Virus record (IMG/VR): IMGVR_UViG_3300023172_000035
Location: 1-56,824 of that record
DNA length: 56,824 nt
Strand: one strand, 5' to 3'
Origin: a virus
Position numbers and translations under genes: made by a program. Positions 44,101 to 53,030 of the stretch are shown in pieces. The notes below the pieces were generated by a model that was not told the origin of the DNA, did no database searches, and worked only from the letters and a program-made list of their open reading frames with translations. Numbering within the stretch: the first letter of the stretch is position 1; each line of letters opens with the position of its first letter.

Positions 44101-46225
44101 GTCTGTCTCTTTGAGCTATTAACTCTTGTTGGTCAAGAGTGCTTAAAGTTCTACCTGTTTTTAATTTATATAAATCATTGTTTATATCTGTTTCTGGTTT
44201 AACTTGAGTTTGGGACTGGCCAGAGGGAGTGCTATCGAGTAGAGGGGTTTGAGTCTTCTGACCAGCCTGTTGTACTGTTTGTAAAATCGGATTAGGTGCA
44301 GGTGCATCTACAGTTTCAGCAACATTAAAATCTGTTATGGGTGTAGGAGTAGCTGTTGTAGTTTCTATAGGTGTAGGAGTAGCCGTTGTAGTTTCGGGTG
44401 TTGTAGGAGTAGGTTGTCTTCTTCTATTTCTAGCACGACCTGTTGGTGTAAGTAAACTTCCTTGCCCTGTTGGTACCGTAGGAATTTGAACATTAGGTTC
44501 AACCGTTGCATCTTGAGTCGGTGATGCTTGTAAAGTTGTAACACCCGTATCACCAGCCACTGTAACTGGGGTTGGTTGAGCTTCTGGTGTAACCACAGGT
44601 GTAGCAACAGCAGAAGCAGTAGGTTGTGGTGCTACCCCTGTTTGATTTCTCCTAAGGTCTCTACTTCTTGATACTACTTCAGAACCAAATAATGGTATCT
44701 GTCCGCCTTTTTCTGTTTTAGGTTCATCAGTAGTTTTATCTTTATTGTTTGGCTCTGCGTCTTTGTTACCTTCTGGGTTTAATACATCAGCAACCTTATC
44801 TGTTTTAAGATTTGCAATACCACCGATAGGACCACCAATTGCAAAACCTGCTGCAAACGCATTGAGTAATCTTCTAAATGTACCAGCATCTCCCAACTGG
44901 TCTGTACCACCTAGTAATATAGATTCTTGTGCTAATTCAGTAGCACCTTCTAATGCACCACCAACTGCAATACCTTCACCAGCTCGTCTGATAAGACTCT
45001 TAGGACCACGTTTTAAAGCAGAACTACCCTTTTTAAATTTAGCTGGGTTTAAGCCTAATACTTTACTTGCTAAAAGAAATTCGGGTATAACTTCAGCCGC
45101 AGCATATGGGAACGAACCTATAAAAGCTGTGCCTCTATCACCAACACCTGTCTCTAATACTTCACCATAGATATCAGCTTGGCCTAATTGTTGACCTCCA
45201 AGTATAGATGCACCTGCTGCACCACCTATACGAGCTTGAGTTGCACCAGCTTTTTCTGCTATTTTAAACCCAGCATATTCTGCAGCTTTTCTATTCTCTT
45301 TACCCGTAAATGGATTGTTATACTTAACATCGTTTTTAACTTTTGTTGCACCAGCCATACCTGATACTTCACGAAGAAGTTTTTTCTCGGCAGTAGTCAT
45401 TGGCTGCTTTAAAGCATATTTTTTAGCAGCAGCTAATACACCTTGCTTAAATGATTCTTTGCCTGCTAGTGCACTTAAAGCACCACCGAATGCTGAGAAA
45501 GGATTCGCACCACCACCAGCTAGCCCACCAATTACACCACCAGCTAAAGCTACAACCAGAGATTCAAATATCATAGGACCTTGTTGTGCTAAGTTTGCTA
45601 CAAACCAATCTACTAATTCATTAGTTCCTTTATCAAATTTACCAGCTTCGTTTAAAAACTCTCTTTGAAATGGTTGGTTTTTATATAAATCTGTTAGTGC
45701 TTCATCAACCCACTCTTTGCCTGTCTCTTCTTTACCGTAGAATTGTAGGCCTCTACCAGTAAGTAACTTTAGATTGTCCATACCAATTTCCAAGTTTCTA
45801 AGAGCTAGTGTACCTGTACTAGGATTTTTTATATCTTGTATGTAACTAGTAAAAGTTTCTGGACTAACTCTAACCCAGTCTTGTGCTACGTCCATCGGAG
45901 CTTCAGCTGTAGGTTGTGATAAAAATTGTTTTGCATCAAGTGCTGATTGATAATCATCAATGTCAAAGGTAGCTCCATTGACAAACATCTTTTGTTTTGA
46001 TGGGCTAAATAATACTTGGGGGCCTAAGTTTACTTGTTCAGGCTCTTCAAGCTGTGATGTATCAGTAACAATATCAAGTAAAGCAGATGACTGAGCTAAA
46101 TCTTGATCTGCTTGGTTAGAGAAGTTACTAGAAGTATATGGGCTAGCTGGAATGCCAGAAGCCACAGCATCTGAAGCTGTGATATTCGCAGGTATCTGTG
46201 GTGTTAAACCTACTTTATCTACCAT
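38144..46225 (-). CDS. Giant internal virion protein with zincin-like domain
   Basis: 2693 residues, one open frame of 8 kb. Residues about 215-255 are Gly/Ala-rich and hydrophobic (VVALAGGVIGGLAGGG); about 510-690 are Pro/Thr-rich; 690-900 are Lys/Glu/Gln-rich coiled coil and low complexity, the part overprinted by 43519-43773; HEALGHFG at 1333-1340 is an HExxxH-like zincin motif; hydrophobic segments near 2165-2200 and 2395-2410 follow. Such chains are ejected with the DNA in short-tailed phages and may open the cell envelope. It ends the leftward arm. Confidence 0.65.
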   Translation of the reverse strand: MVDKVGLTPQIPANITASDAVASGIPASPYTSSNFSNQADQDLAQSSALLDIVTDTSQLEEPEQVNLGPQVLFSPSKQKMFVNGATFDIDDYQSALDAKQFLSQPTAEAPMDVAQDWVRVSPETFTSYIQDIKNPSTGTLALRNLEIGMDNLKLLTGRGLQFYGKEETGKEWVDEALTDLYKNQPFQREFLNEAGKFDKGTNELVDWFVANLAQQGPMIFESLVVALAGGVIGGLAGGGANPFSAFGGALSALAGKESFKQGVLAAAKKYALKQPMTTAEKKLLREVSGMAGATKVKNDVKYNNPFTGKENRKAAEYAGFKIAEKAGATQARIGGAAGASILGGQQLGQADIYGEVLETGVGDRGTAFIGSFPYAAAEVIPEFLLASKVLGLNPAKFKKGSSALKRGPKSLIRRAGEGIAVGGALEGATELAQESILLGGTDQLGDAGTFRRLLNAFAAGFAIGGPIGGIANLKTDKVADVLNPEGNKDAEPNNKDKTTDEPKTEKGGQIPLFGSEVVSRSRDLRRNQTGVAPQPTASAVATPVVTPEAQPTPVTVAGDTGVTTLQASPTQDATVEPNVQIPTVPTGQGSLLTPTGRARNRRRQPTPTTPETTTATPTPIETTTATPTPITDFNVAETVDAPAPNPILQTVQQAGQKTQTPLLDSTPSGQSQTQVKPETDINNDLYKLKTGRTLSTLDQQELIAQRDRLVGKKKLTKREDKDLQAVTAAISRREANMTTTAEQDNKLQQIVNEQKQRDELNKRNAKILKQAEREEAKRRKTAEKLEAERVKQAEAQTKILENQAAATAAAVTTGGTQDAVQEQGTDEVVTQEPTRRGEGVRERDEQPAVAKTTREDQEDQGQAQAGSTTTRQESKAEQLKRGRQDRKEQVQESTDRARENRVVTPPKPTRDPATVWASLGTVLSYDAISPELKQQFGSDPSFTRPEMNMAKLRSKYTSAALREFDEQKANLPNAERLIEQQMLIEELEGNTTSDEQMLRETIRDMIDIAYGSDNPNPNTNRDILGGKSERKFVNDFLLLTNFSDQQLNILREEFIDVISERGSLTYQTRGVKSDWAIIAEDKLSALNAIISKRDGKIIGLPSEMRATQEPVTGVVGDTTQEPTILTEELATQKLVNLIDSHISGKPKDLIINKTVTKGANKGKKVRSIIDIEDLFDQANPEFMMNGVKLKDYFDNQGNLNLGISNIDGTQRFIPKPVSKKAAPSFDEIIDEADSETGDFYRYDGTKITQPVPKGKAQLIVKQVLQKLETKPKVTVVKNRDDLRDTNPKLYDRAVAAREDFATVNALGYSFSDQIIIFTDFIKDEQTLRSVIAHEALGHFGFSAFVPKGELKLILDDIYESDPSIKAKANIRMNNGEERYEAIEEVLADYAAHVDSHILARFWNAIKNFISRAFGSGKDYIPFMTFSDEMTRYLVYQSRKNLRTGGSGVVTVRQMAKNIERIRNESSYGRYYVESSTSVAGKSLANQMINISGEPAGILNFKSFFDKAKQKGKKLYDSDSPKDVAKWFGKQLEKLQTLDNIALRSEGLSKIFALFQGQTARTRMYQQNYQDMTKFTHTLKNKILDKLSAGLIDADGPTNDELTQAGELLAFYALFKSKGITQNSINEAESLVTTNKFGERVINKAVFDKMKKDNMPSKEELENGFDVVLDILEDGTPNVNGAAFAYKPKFQITDRIYKIFEENRNTVNEAAKDLLESNLEAIEVEKQDILKLVRDVAENKRGIGSTVQDEAAAKAILDKYIEIYSENSTLDGVGIRYAPESQKAAERFLRDVNRALWEPKKLNDWVSGDTNEVPILERGSEGFTDVVNSLQQLHQIYSGNSTDAKKLTKIIENLLILDLKNVNNEFNAKRTIMGAYVPFTRRGEYQVTLRAFDDNGNEIELDDHTKSVLPYYQVGSKKDARDLAQGLIEDFSDTKYKFKDKNLQDVEVNLRPETSRVGESAPLASSMNLDEFTSILVRLNINLKTEQMKKVTTALTKQSDRARRSLQRSGTGGWDTDVIRSVSEHLETMSHSAGKVFYSHKLNRYTTDNKLWMGDKNKLNRLKEKMENVERTGNDDQIKIAQQQYDSYANMYRYSAGDVTGETITVYKGSGRNREAVQVKTEGEGRSYRDVASGLVDYYGQAGKIDVSTEDFLAGEVGSGFKLLTVTSQLGGSVATGMINMISMATHSVPFLATYNPKTGYGGGFGLMNSNAAILKALRNVKNLKLEQLSHVREVAAKTPEGKALQEKYGLSQDEAQVLLDATEQGVLQAAQFNALVGTARGGLMARKNLAGFVRLWMKTFSITEQLNRRTTFLAAYRLQRDKLQRAGDLKQNEIQKAAEEFALKAVNTSQGEYGMFNRPAMARGPILGLIMMYKQFVVITVELMRQLNVKEQAYMIGLIVLMSGLKGLPFADDASDLADTLMQKFGFKQATIEKQLNDFLNELAPGLSPIVMRGVLDYYLGATMSTRLGFGDLIPLTGAGKAGSDNWQETKNFFGPVFSAFEQSVATMSLLSQQGAEFIGLKDETTSWADVLKNQPFGALRGISDGFTYLNDGAVTNKEGKVLMKEASTMQTIFRFLNFYPAGATYQNDIIRMSKQTDGYVKSIKKSYTDAWVKAKINKDKKTMRYIEKEVKEHNREFRGTEFEFKNWLPSARRAHKAWSMPAVERYKKFAPKNIRPETEFLLDAYESVINDY
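43519..43773 (-). CDS. Overprinted gene inside the giant ORF (MPFKSKAQ family)
   Basis: 84 residues in another frame on the same strand as the giant gene, beginning MPFKSKAQMRWLRKNRPDV. This start matches a recurrent family of small phage proteins (MPFKSxAQxRW). AGGAGGT lies seven bases before its ATG, a near-perfect SD. The covered part of the giant protein (about residues 818-902) is low complexity. Very basic; the family's function is unknown, DNA or capsid association is plausible. Confidence 0.7.
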   Translation of the reverse strand: MPFKSKAQMRWLRKNRPDVAKEFEKETSNQQLLKLPEKIKKTKDKLKLEARLRDKNRKQNSLKGVGKIAKNKFKNQPIGRGKIV

Positions 46226-46237
46226 ATTACTTTCTAC

Positions 46238-47752
46238 CTACTGAGTTTTATCACCATATGCCATTTCATATGGATTAGCTTTTATAAAATTACCTTCTCT
46301 ATAGTCTATTGGTTTTAATCTATAATTAGTTTGCTCAACATCACCAATTTTTGTTTCAAATTCTTCTACTGCGAAAACTTTACCACCTTTTTCTATATAT
46401 GGTTCTCCACCAACGTTTACAACTTTAGCTCCTTGATCTGCTTCTTTCTGTAGCATTATCTTCATTTTTTCTGTTTTAGCATTTGCTACTGCTATTTGTA
46501 ATTCTTTAGCAATATCTAAATTAGACTTAAATTTCTGCATTGCCATCTCAGCATTAGACTTAGCAACTTGTTGTTTGTAAGTTGAATCAAATTGTAAACG
46601 TAATTGTGCAGATAATTCGTTAAGGGTTACTTCCTCACTAGATAATTCACCATCTACATACACGTCAAATTTATCGTCATCTCTTTTTACAATTTCAGTT
46701 TGATTTGCAGAGTAAGCAGATGCAACTTTTGATGCACGACCTGTACTACCTCGTGCTAAATCATTTATTCCTTGCATACCTTCTAGATATAATATTTGTT
46801 TATCATGGTTGCCTACTATACCTTTATATTGATCAGCAATATTTCTGACTTTTTTATAAGAGTCAAGATCAGCCATGGAGCCTGAATTTTGATATACTGC
46901 ATAATACTGTTGAGCTAATCTATAATATCTATTAGCTTCTTCTGCATTAGACTTCCTACTATCTAGTTCTTTTTTAATATCTATTCCTATACCACTTGGG
47001 TTCTTCATATATTTTTTAGATCTTTTGGTATAATCTTCACGAACTCTTTCATCAGCAGTTTGAATTTTTTCAGACACATCTCCGTCTTTTTGAAGTCCTA
47101 ATTTTTTACCATCAGATACTCTTACAACTCTACCTGTGTTATCTATTTTTACTTCTTTCTCTTTTTGAAATTCTTCTATACTAGGTGGTGTATCTTCTGA
47201 TAGCTTACCAGTAAACAAACCAGGTAATTGATCTCCTGGTTTAAAAGTTTGATAGTCAGCTTGCCCTGCTATATCCCTAGATAAGACAGATTTATCTGTC
47301 ATTTTAACATCTGTAAACTTAGGTCCTAACCCAATAAACATACCTCTTGTTCCAGAACCAAATCTAGGTAAGCCTAAACCTACATTTTGTTTTTGCCTTG
47401 CAGCTTGTTCTAATACAATATTTCTTGGTAGAGATGGAGAGCCTGCGAAATCTGCATCTTGCTCTCTAAGCATTCTATCTTGTTCACTACCAGAGACAGT
47501 TTTATATGGGCCTGTAGCTCCTTCAACGGGCATTTGCCTTAGCCCCGCTGATTGTGGTGCAGATAAATCAGGTGCATCAGGAATAAAAGAAGTTTGTTGT
47601 TGTTCTTGTGCTTTTCTTATTCTATCTCTAATCTCTTCAGCATCAATCCTAGCTTGATTCTGTCTTTGTATCTGAGCTAATTCATTATAACCTTTAGCAG
47701 CAGTTATATAAGCATTTGGGTCTAATGTTAATCCCGTTTTAAATATACTCAT
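46238..47752 (-). CDS. Internal virion protein
   Basis: 504 residues, Gln/Lys-rich and largely helical (QRQNQARIDAEEIRDRIRK; KRSKKYMKNPSG; QEEFETKIG-like end). No enzyme motif was seen. It lies between the Gly-rich protein at 47749 and the giant ORF, the place of internal virion proteins in this phage type. Four-base overlap with the upstream gene. Likely part of the ejected core. Confidence 0.5.
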   Translation of the reverse strand: MSIFKTGLTLDPNAYITAAKGYNELAQIQRQNQARIDAEEIRDRIRKAQEQQQTSFIPDAPDLSAPQSAGLRQMPVEGATGPYKTVSGSEQDRMLREQDADFAGSPSLPRNIVLEQAARQKQNVGLGLPRFGSGTRGMFIGLGPKFTDVKMTDKSVLSRDIAGQADYQTFKPGDQLPGLFTGKLSEDTPPSIEEFQKEKEVKIDNTGRVVRVSDGKKLGLQKDGDVSEKIQTADERVREDYTKRSKKYMKNPSGIGIDIKKELDSRKSNAEEANRYYRLAQQYYAVYQNSGSMADLDSYKKVRNIADQYKGIVGNHDKQILYLEGMQGINDLARGSTGRASKVASAYSANQTEIVKRDDDKFDVYVDGELSSEEVTLNELSAQLRLQFDSTYKQQVAKSNAEMAMQKFKSNLDIAKELQIAVANAKTEKMKIMLQKEADQGAKVVNVGGEPYIEKGGKVFAVEEFETKIGDVEQTNYRLKPIDYREGNFIKANPYEMAYGDKTQ

Positions 47753-49092
47753 GTTGTTAAACCACCCATATAACCTTGAGTATTTTTCTCAAGTTGGTCA
47801 TCTAGATAAGAATCTGGAGATACCTCTGCCAAACCGGCTCTTATAGATTCATCAATTCTTTCTTGATCTTCCGCATCTCTACCAGTTTGTAGATTAAATT
47901 GAGACATATAACCAGCTACATTTTGTCTTTGTTTATTACCTAAATTTGAGCCATAAGCTAAAGTACCTTGTAAACCTGCTAACCTGTCATAATAGTTTGT
48001 AGGACTTGAGGCAGGCATAGTCTTACGAGCTGCTTCTGTATAGTCAGTTTGTAATCCAATACCTTGAAGATACCCTTTATCAAAAGCTGTTTGTCTTTGT
48101 CTAGCTGTTTCTAGATTTGTTCTGACATTTTCACCTGCTGTAGGAGTTCTAAATGGGTCAAATGCTTGTTCATCTTCTTGCTGTTTTCTAGCACGAGCTG
48201 AAGCTATTAATGCTCTATTAGCAGACTGAGCTGCAAAATATGTTGGGTCAACTAAACCAGCTTGTTGTAGATATTGTTTCGATATTGCAATCTGTTGATT
48301 ATAAGCATCTAAATCTCTAACTTTTAGCTCTTCTAATTCTTGTCTTCTAGCTTCTACTAGTTCTTGTTCTTCAGGTGAGAAACCTGGAAGACCAGCTTCA
48401 GGTACCATAGCTGCAGCAGTAAGTTGTCCTACAGCTTGTAGTGTTGCCGAAGCTAAAACATCTGGACTAGTTATTCTATTTAATACTTTAGAGCCTGCCC
48501 TTTGTACGTTACTTAATAATTCTTGACCTAATCCTTGAGTTGTCGTATTTGTTACAGCTGATTGTTGTAAAGCTCCTGGAATACTTATACCAGCTCCTGG
48601 AACAGGAACACTTAAAGCAGGACCAGATACTGCAGGTCCAAACACTGCTTCAGTAGGAGATGCTGATGATAAACCAATTTCTGGAATTGGCGGTAAACCT
48701 GATCCTCCAGCTGCTACGGCTTCTCCAGTTGCAGTAGTAATCGCTGGTTCTCCTTGTAAGTAACCACCGACAGCACCACCGATACCACCCATAAGAGCAC
48801 CTCTAGTTATAGGTTGTCCACCGATTGCGGCTGCAATACCACCTATAGCTGCACCTGTGATTGCAGAAGCAACTGTGCTACTGACTGTCAAACCTGTTGC
48901 GGCAGATATAGCACCAGATACACCTAGTGATGCAGCAATTCCAGGGGCTGCAAAAGGCACTGCTACTGCAGCTACCGTTGCAATAACTCTTGTGATACCC
49001 CCACCACCATGCATTGTAGGGTTGAGTGGGTGTAAAGTAATTTCGTTACATTTTCTAATAGAAACTGCTAGTGGATTTAATTCTGTAGACAT
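47749..49092 (-). CDS. Internal virion protein with Gly/Ala hydrophobic segments
   Basis: 447 residues. Residues about 33-120 contain several Gly/Ala-rich hydrophobic stretches (VIATVAAVAVPFAAPGIA, ASAITGAAIGGIAAAIGG, GGIGGAVGGYLQG), compatible with membrane insertion during DNA ejection; the remainder is helical (EEQELVEARRQELEELKV). No signal peptide. Neighbours are other virion genes. Confidence 0.55.
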   Translation of the reverse strand: MSTELNPLAVSIRKCNEITLHPLNPTMHGGGGITRVIATVAAVAVPFAAPGIAASLGVSGAISAATGLTVSSTVASAITGAAIGGIAAAIGGQPITRGALMGGIGGAVGGYLQGEPAITTATGEAVAAGGSGLPPIPEIGLSSASPTEAVFGPAVSGPALSVPVPGAGISIPGALQQSAVTNTTTQGLGQELLSNVQRAGSKVLNRITSPDVLASATLQAVGQLTAAAMVPEAGLPGFSPEEQELVEARRQELEELKVRDLDAYNQQIAISKQYLQQAGLVDPTYFAAQSANRALIASARARKQQEDEQAFDPFRTPTAGENVRTNLETARQRQTAFDKGYLQGIGLQTDYTEAARKTMPASSPTNYYDRLAGLQGTLAYGSNLGNKQRQNVAGYMSQFNLQTGRDAEDQERIDESIRAGLAEVSPDSYLDDQLEKNTQGYMGGLTT

Positions 49093-49563
49093 CTAGTCCT
49101 CCGTTATATTCTGTCTAAGCTGGACATATTGTTGTTTAAAACCAACATCCTCTAAAACTCTTTGCATTGCTGGGTGTACAGAGCATTCCATTTTCTTAAT
49201 ACCGCATATCCTTGCCCAACCACAAACATGTTTCCAGAACATATTTATCATATTTTTTAAATCTTTGCCACCTAATGCAACTACATTCATGGCTGTATAC
49301 TTTGGATAATATACCAATTCTAAAACTAAAGCTAACTTTACGTCAGGTATTTCGGTACTGTCATTTTTAACTGCTATAATAAACATCTCACCCTTTAAAG
49401 CTTTGGAGTAAATATCTTCTATATCTAGTTCTCCATCCATTTGTTTATCAATACACTTTTGAAGTAGTGGTACACATTGACCCCAATACCTATCTATAAG
49501 TTCTTTTGTTGATAATAACTGAGGTTCATATTTTAGTTCTTCTTTCTTTACCTCAGCCAACAC
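49093..49563 (-). CDS. GNAT-like virion protein, GTG start
   Basis: 156 residues. The start is GTG 49561-49563, sharing its G with the upstream TAG (TAGTG). VKLALVLELVYYPKYTAMNVVALGG, KNMINMFWKHVCGWARICGI and MECSVHPAMQRVLEDVGF follow a GNAT fold order, similar to the GNAT-like domain of podovirus internal proteins. It is probably a virion or assembly protein; acetyltransferase activity is not supported. Confidence 0.5.
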   Translation of the reverse strand: MLAEVKKEELKYEPQLLSTKELIDRYWGQCVPLLQKCIDKQMDGELDIEDIYSKALKGEMFIIAVKNDSTEIPDVKLALVLELVYYPKYTAMNVVALGGKDLKNMINMFWKHVCGWARICGIKKMECSVHPAMQRVLEDVGFKQQYVQLRQNITED

Positions 49564-50300
49564 TATTCTTTATCCTCATAGTTAGCTAACATCTTATCAA
49601 AAAATTCTGTACCTTTTGCCATAACAACATGTTTAGGTATGACATACTCACCACCTTCCATCTCAGCGTTGTTAACACCAGCTACTTTTACTGGTATACC
49701 ACCGTCTTTATGTGATGGGCCTTTTAATACACCACCCTCTTGCATTTGTTGTGTTGGAGCCCCACCAAAGTTTATATCTGCATCTAATGACTTACCAACT
49801 ATAATAAGTGCTATAAGTAATCCTTCATCATACTCAGCAGGTATATCTTGTTCTGTAGCTAATCCTTTTTGGATAGCAAACTGTCTAATCTGTGGGTACA
49901 TAGCAGGGTTTTGCAATACAACTTTTGCTAACTCAACTGCCATATTTAATTCTTGTAAATTTAATTCACCTGATTGTATGCCTGCTTCTACACCTGCTCT
50001 AATTCTAACAAGTACTTCTGGATTCTGAGATACCATCTGTTGTATCTGCATATCAAGAGTTCTACCATCTGTAGGTCCTTGTTGTGGCTGCATAGATAGC
50101 CCTGCTGGTTGTACCATACCACCTTCTTGATATGTATTTGGTTGATCTTGAGGCATATCAAAACTACCCATAGCTGGCATATCTACAATTGCTTGTATCT
50201 GTGGGGGTAGGTCTAATGATGGTGAAGCTGACGTATCTACATCAGTATTCATATTATCTCCCATTATACCTACATTATTTTCCATATCTTCGTATTGCAT
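49563..50300 (-). CDS. Conserved structural protein (GGEYVIP motif)
   Basis: 245 residues. Acidic, Met/Gln-rich first half; the second half contains LKGPSHKDGGIPVKVAG, AEMEGGEYVIPKHVV and MAKGTEFFDKMLANY, a motif set that recurs in virion proteins of marine phages. No transmembrane segment. It lies between the small helical protein and the GNAT-like gene. Confidence 0.5.
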   Translation of the reverse strand: MQYEDMENNVGIMGDNMNTDVDTSASPSLDLPPQIQAIVDMPAMGSFDMPQDQPNTYQEGGMVQPAGLSMQPQQGPTDGRTLDMQIQQMVSQNPEVLVRIRAGVEAGIQSGELNLQELNMAVELAKVVLQNPAMYPQIRQFAIQKGLATEQDIPAEYDEGLLIALIIVGKSLDADINFGGAPTQQMQEGGVLKGPSHKDGGIPVKVAGVNNAEMEGGEYVIPKHVVMAKGTEFFDKMLANYEDKE

Positions 50301-50304
50301 TATA

Positions 50305-50652
50305 TTATCCTTTTATCTGTTTTATTAAAGCATTTAGTACAGCTCTTGTATATGCTAAATCATTTGCTAGTGTTTGTACATCTGTAACTAACTTTACATA
50401 GTCTTCAAGTGCTACTACTTCTTGTCCACTTATTGTGAATCCATTACCTTTTGCTGTAACTTGACGCATATCCTGTGTTGACATTTGCTCTACACCAATA
50501 TCGCCTCTAAGTACTGCTCTACTTGATGAATCTTCTTCACCTCTAAGGCCAGCTAAAAGCTCAACATTCTGTTTTACTGCCGATACTAAAATAGATGTAG
50601 TATCAGAAAGTTCTTGTTCTGGTATTCCTGGAACTGATACAAACCTAGCCAT
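50305..50652 (-). CDS. 115-residue helical virion protein
   Basis: MARFVSVPGIPEQELSDTTS, then a long helix (SILVSAVKQNVELLAGLRGEE region) and a C-terminal one (LVTDVQTLANDLAYTRAVLN). Small and helical, downstream of the 792-residue tail protein with one-base overlap. Likely a virion component. Confidence 0.5.
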   Translation of the reverse strand: MARFVSVPGIPEQELSDTTSILVSAVKQNVELLAGLRGEEDSSSRAVLRGDIGVEQMSTQDMRQVTAKGNGFTISGQEVVALEDYVKLVTDVQTLANDLAYTRAVLNALIKQIKG

Positions 50653-53030
50653 TATATTGCACTTAATCCTTTAGGAGTTTCACCTAAATGTATTGACCTG
50701 ATCCTAGCTGATCCTGATACAGACACCTCAATTGTGTCAGTACGATACCCAGTAGGTAATCTAAATATATCACTTGATGATATAGTTCCTTGGAATATTA
50801 ACTCTTTATTAGCAAATAACTTAAATGTAACTGGGAGTGCAGATGTAATTTCTATTAAGCTTTGTGTCTGACCATCACCATTTACAGGAAATGCATTTAA
50901 ACTACCTACATTCTCTACTCTAGTACTACCATCTAGATAGTCAGTAGGACCATTTAAACAACCTAGTTGTTCACTTGCAGCCCATATAGCCGCATTATAT
51001 GTAGGTACACCAAGGTTATAATTTTGCTGGTTTATAACTTCTTGGTCTATATCAGTATAATCTGCTACTACTCTTGCAGCTCCTATATTCATATAGTCTG
51101 CTGTGACAATAGTTTTTGATTTCCACTCTAATGGTGCAAGAACCTGACCATCATTATCCCACTCGAATATATCACCTAAAGCATCTTTAGTGAAATACAT
51201 AACACCTGATACACTATCGGTGTAGGCAGCTGTAAAAGTATAATCTATAGAAACTAAAAATCCTTTTACTTGTTCGTTTGTCTCAAATATAAATGAGCCT
51301 GTTGAATGTGATCCAAAATATTTACCATTATAAAAATGACCTATGATAGTAGATGGGTCTAAAGCATCTGACCAAGTATCCCAATCGTGTATATTAGCAG
51401 TTACTATACTAACCCCACCTGCTGAATACGCAGCTAGCCCTGCATGTGTAGCCCACACAACACCATAACCCATATTAACAATTGATTTCTTAGATACACA
51501 CGGATACTCAGCATTTATCTTTTGGAATGTCATAATTTCTGGATTATTACCAGAAACTATATATGGATATTTTTCGGTTAATACAATTAAGTAAGATGAT
51601 GTAACTGCTATACCAACAATATTTTCATCAAATGTTAGCCTATCTTTTATAGGCCATGCATGTGGTTTATCAGGAAAAGAAAAACATAATTGGTTATCAA
51701 AAAAGCCTGCCAACATGTTGTTATTAAAACTAGTTAGTCCTTTCATTGTAGATTTAGGTTTATCATAGTTTTCTGACTCAACGATTGTAGTTAACCCAGA
51801 TACTAGAAAATCATCAGTAAAGTCATAGGAGCTATCACCCCAATATCTAGCTGACAAAGAACTTAGTTCTGCTACATCATGATATAAAGTACCATTAGTA
51901 TCTGCTGTAGATGATACGTCAGAACCTGAGTTTGAATATGTAAATTGATATCTATCTATAACACTAACGACTGTACCATCTGTCACATTAAAGTTCCCGC
52001 TATCAGCCGTGGACCCTGATATCTTAAATCTTTCTCCTACTACTAAGTTATGGGGGTATTCTAGTTTTACCGTAGCTACGTTACTAGTTCTAGATACAGT
52101 AGCTGTAGATGTAGGAAACCATAGTGTATCAAGTAGGAAGAAATCTGAAGCTGCTGCAGATGTGACACTTCTATATAACCTTACACCTCGTACAAAATTA
52201 TCACCAGATGGTTTAGCTGTAGGTAAACTAGTTATAGTAACTGTCTGACCTTCTTTTATAAATAATTCATTTGATACATCCGATGGTATTGATTCTTCAC
52301 CCCACGGAGTTATATGTGTGTATATGTAAGTTCTAATTTGTGTACTACCAGCCATATCTGCTCGACCTGTAGTATTTGCTGTTTTAGATACCTGATCACC
52401 AGGATTATAATATTGAAAATCTGTTGAGTTAATTACAGTAACTTCTACGTTTGTAGCATTAAAAGACTCAGCTTCTGTAGAGCCTGAAAAATCTCTTATA
52501 GTAACCACATTACCTGAACGAAGATTATGGCTGGCCGCCCCATAATATGTAGATGTATTACCAGAATCCCTTTCATAATGTGTTGAATTAACTACAGTAA
52601 AAGATGTAGCTGTAGCTGTGACTGTTGTAGTAGGTACATCTAAACCTAACTCATAATAGCCATTACTTACAGGATATGGCTCACTACCATTAGTAGCTAA
52701 ATCATAATTACTTACTTTAGGTACGCCATCTCCAGTATAATAAAATCTTTGCTCGTTATCAGATGAATCAGAAGCATGAACTAAGTCAACATCAGAAGTC
52801 CAGCTAAGCCATACTAATGCATCAGTATCTGGATTTTTTAATGCATGTAAACTTTCAACTACCTCTGACCTTTCTGTGTTATCTACAATCTTTGGTATTG
52901 TATATGGTATTAAATCACCAGAATATAACTTAACATTAAAAGCTGTTTGTGCTGCAGAAGTCGGTAATAGCTCAGAAGAAAACTTCGGAGCCTCACCTAA
53001 AAATCCTGTTATCTTAATCGGTCTTGCCAT
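50652..53030 (-). CDS. Large tail protein (nozzle/stabilisation-like)
   Basis: 792 residues, beta-rich throughout. Segments such as SSYLIVLTEKYPYIVSGNN and GYGVVWATHAGLAAYSAGG recur as blades of a beta-propeller-like domain seen in short-tailed phage stabilisation/nozzle proteins; the C-terminus has small beta domains. It is the largest tail gene besides the giant ORF and is coupled to DUF5872-like 53030. The precise tail role is inferred. Confidence 0.6.
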   Translation of the reverse strand: MARPIKITGFLGEAPKFSSELLPTSAAQTAFNVKLYSGDLIPYTIPKIVDNTERSEVVESLHALKNPDTDALVWLSWTSDVDLVHASDSSDNEQRFYYTGDGVPKVSNYDLATNGSEPYPVSNGYYELGLDVPTTTVTATATSFTVVNSTHYERDSGNTSTYYGAASHNLRSGNVVTIRDFSGSTEAESFNATNVEVTVINSTDFQYYNPGDQVSKTANTTGRADMAGSTQIRTYIYTHITPWGEESIPSDVSNELFIKEGQTVTITSLPTAKPSGDNFVRGVRLYRSVTSAAASDFFLLDTLWFPTSTATVSRTSNVATVKLEYPHNLVVGERFKISGSTADSGNFNVTDGTVVSVIDRYQFTYSNSGSDVSSTADTNGTLYHDVAELSSLSARYWGDSSYDFTDDFLVSGLTTIVESENYDKPKSTMKGLTSFNNNMLAGFFDNQLCFSFPDKPHAWPIKDRLTFDENIVGIAVTSSYLIVLTEKYPYIVSGNNPEIMTFQKINAEYPCVSKKSIVNMGYGVVWATHAGLAAYSAGGVSIVTANIHDWDTWSDALDPSTIIGHFYNGKYFGSHSTGSFIFETNEQVKGFLVSIDYTFTAAYTDSVSGVMYFTKDALGDIFEWDNDGQVLAPLEWKSKTIVTADYMNIGAARVVADYTDIDQEVINQQNYNLGVPTYNAAIWAASEQLGCLNGPTDYLDGSTRVENVGSLNAFPVNGDGQTQSLIEITSALPVTFKLFANKELIFQGTISSSDIFRLPTGYRTDTIEVSVSGSARIRSIHLGETPKGLSAI

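Noticed and set aside
44365-44607. 80-codon Leu/Gln-rich frame inside the giant ORF
   Set aside because: Unlike 43519-43773 it has no SD and no known start motif, and is a low-complexity frame shadow.
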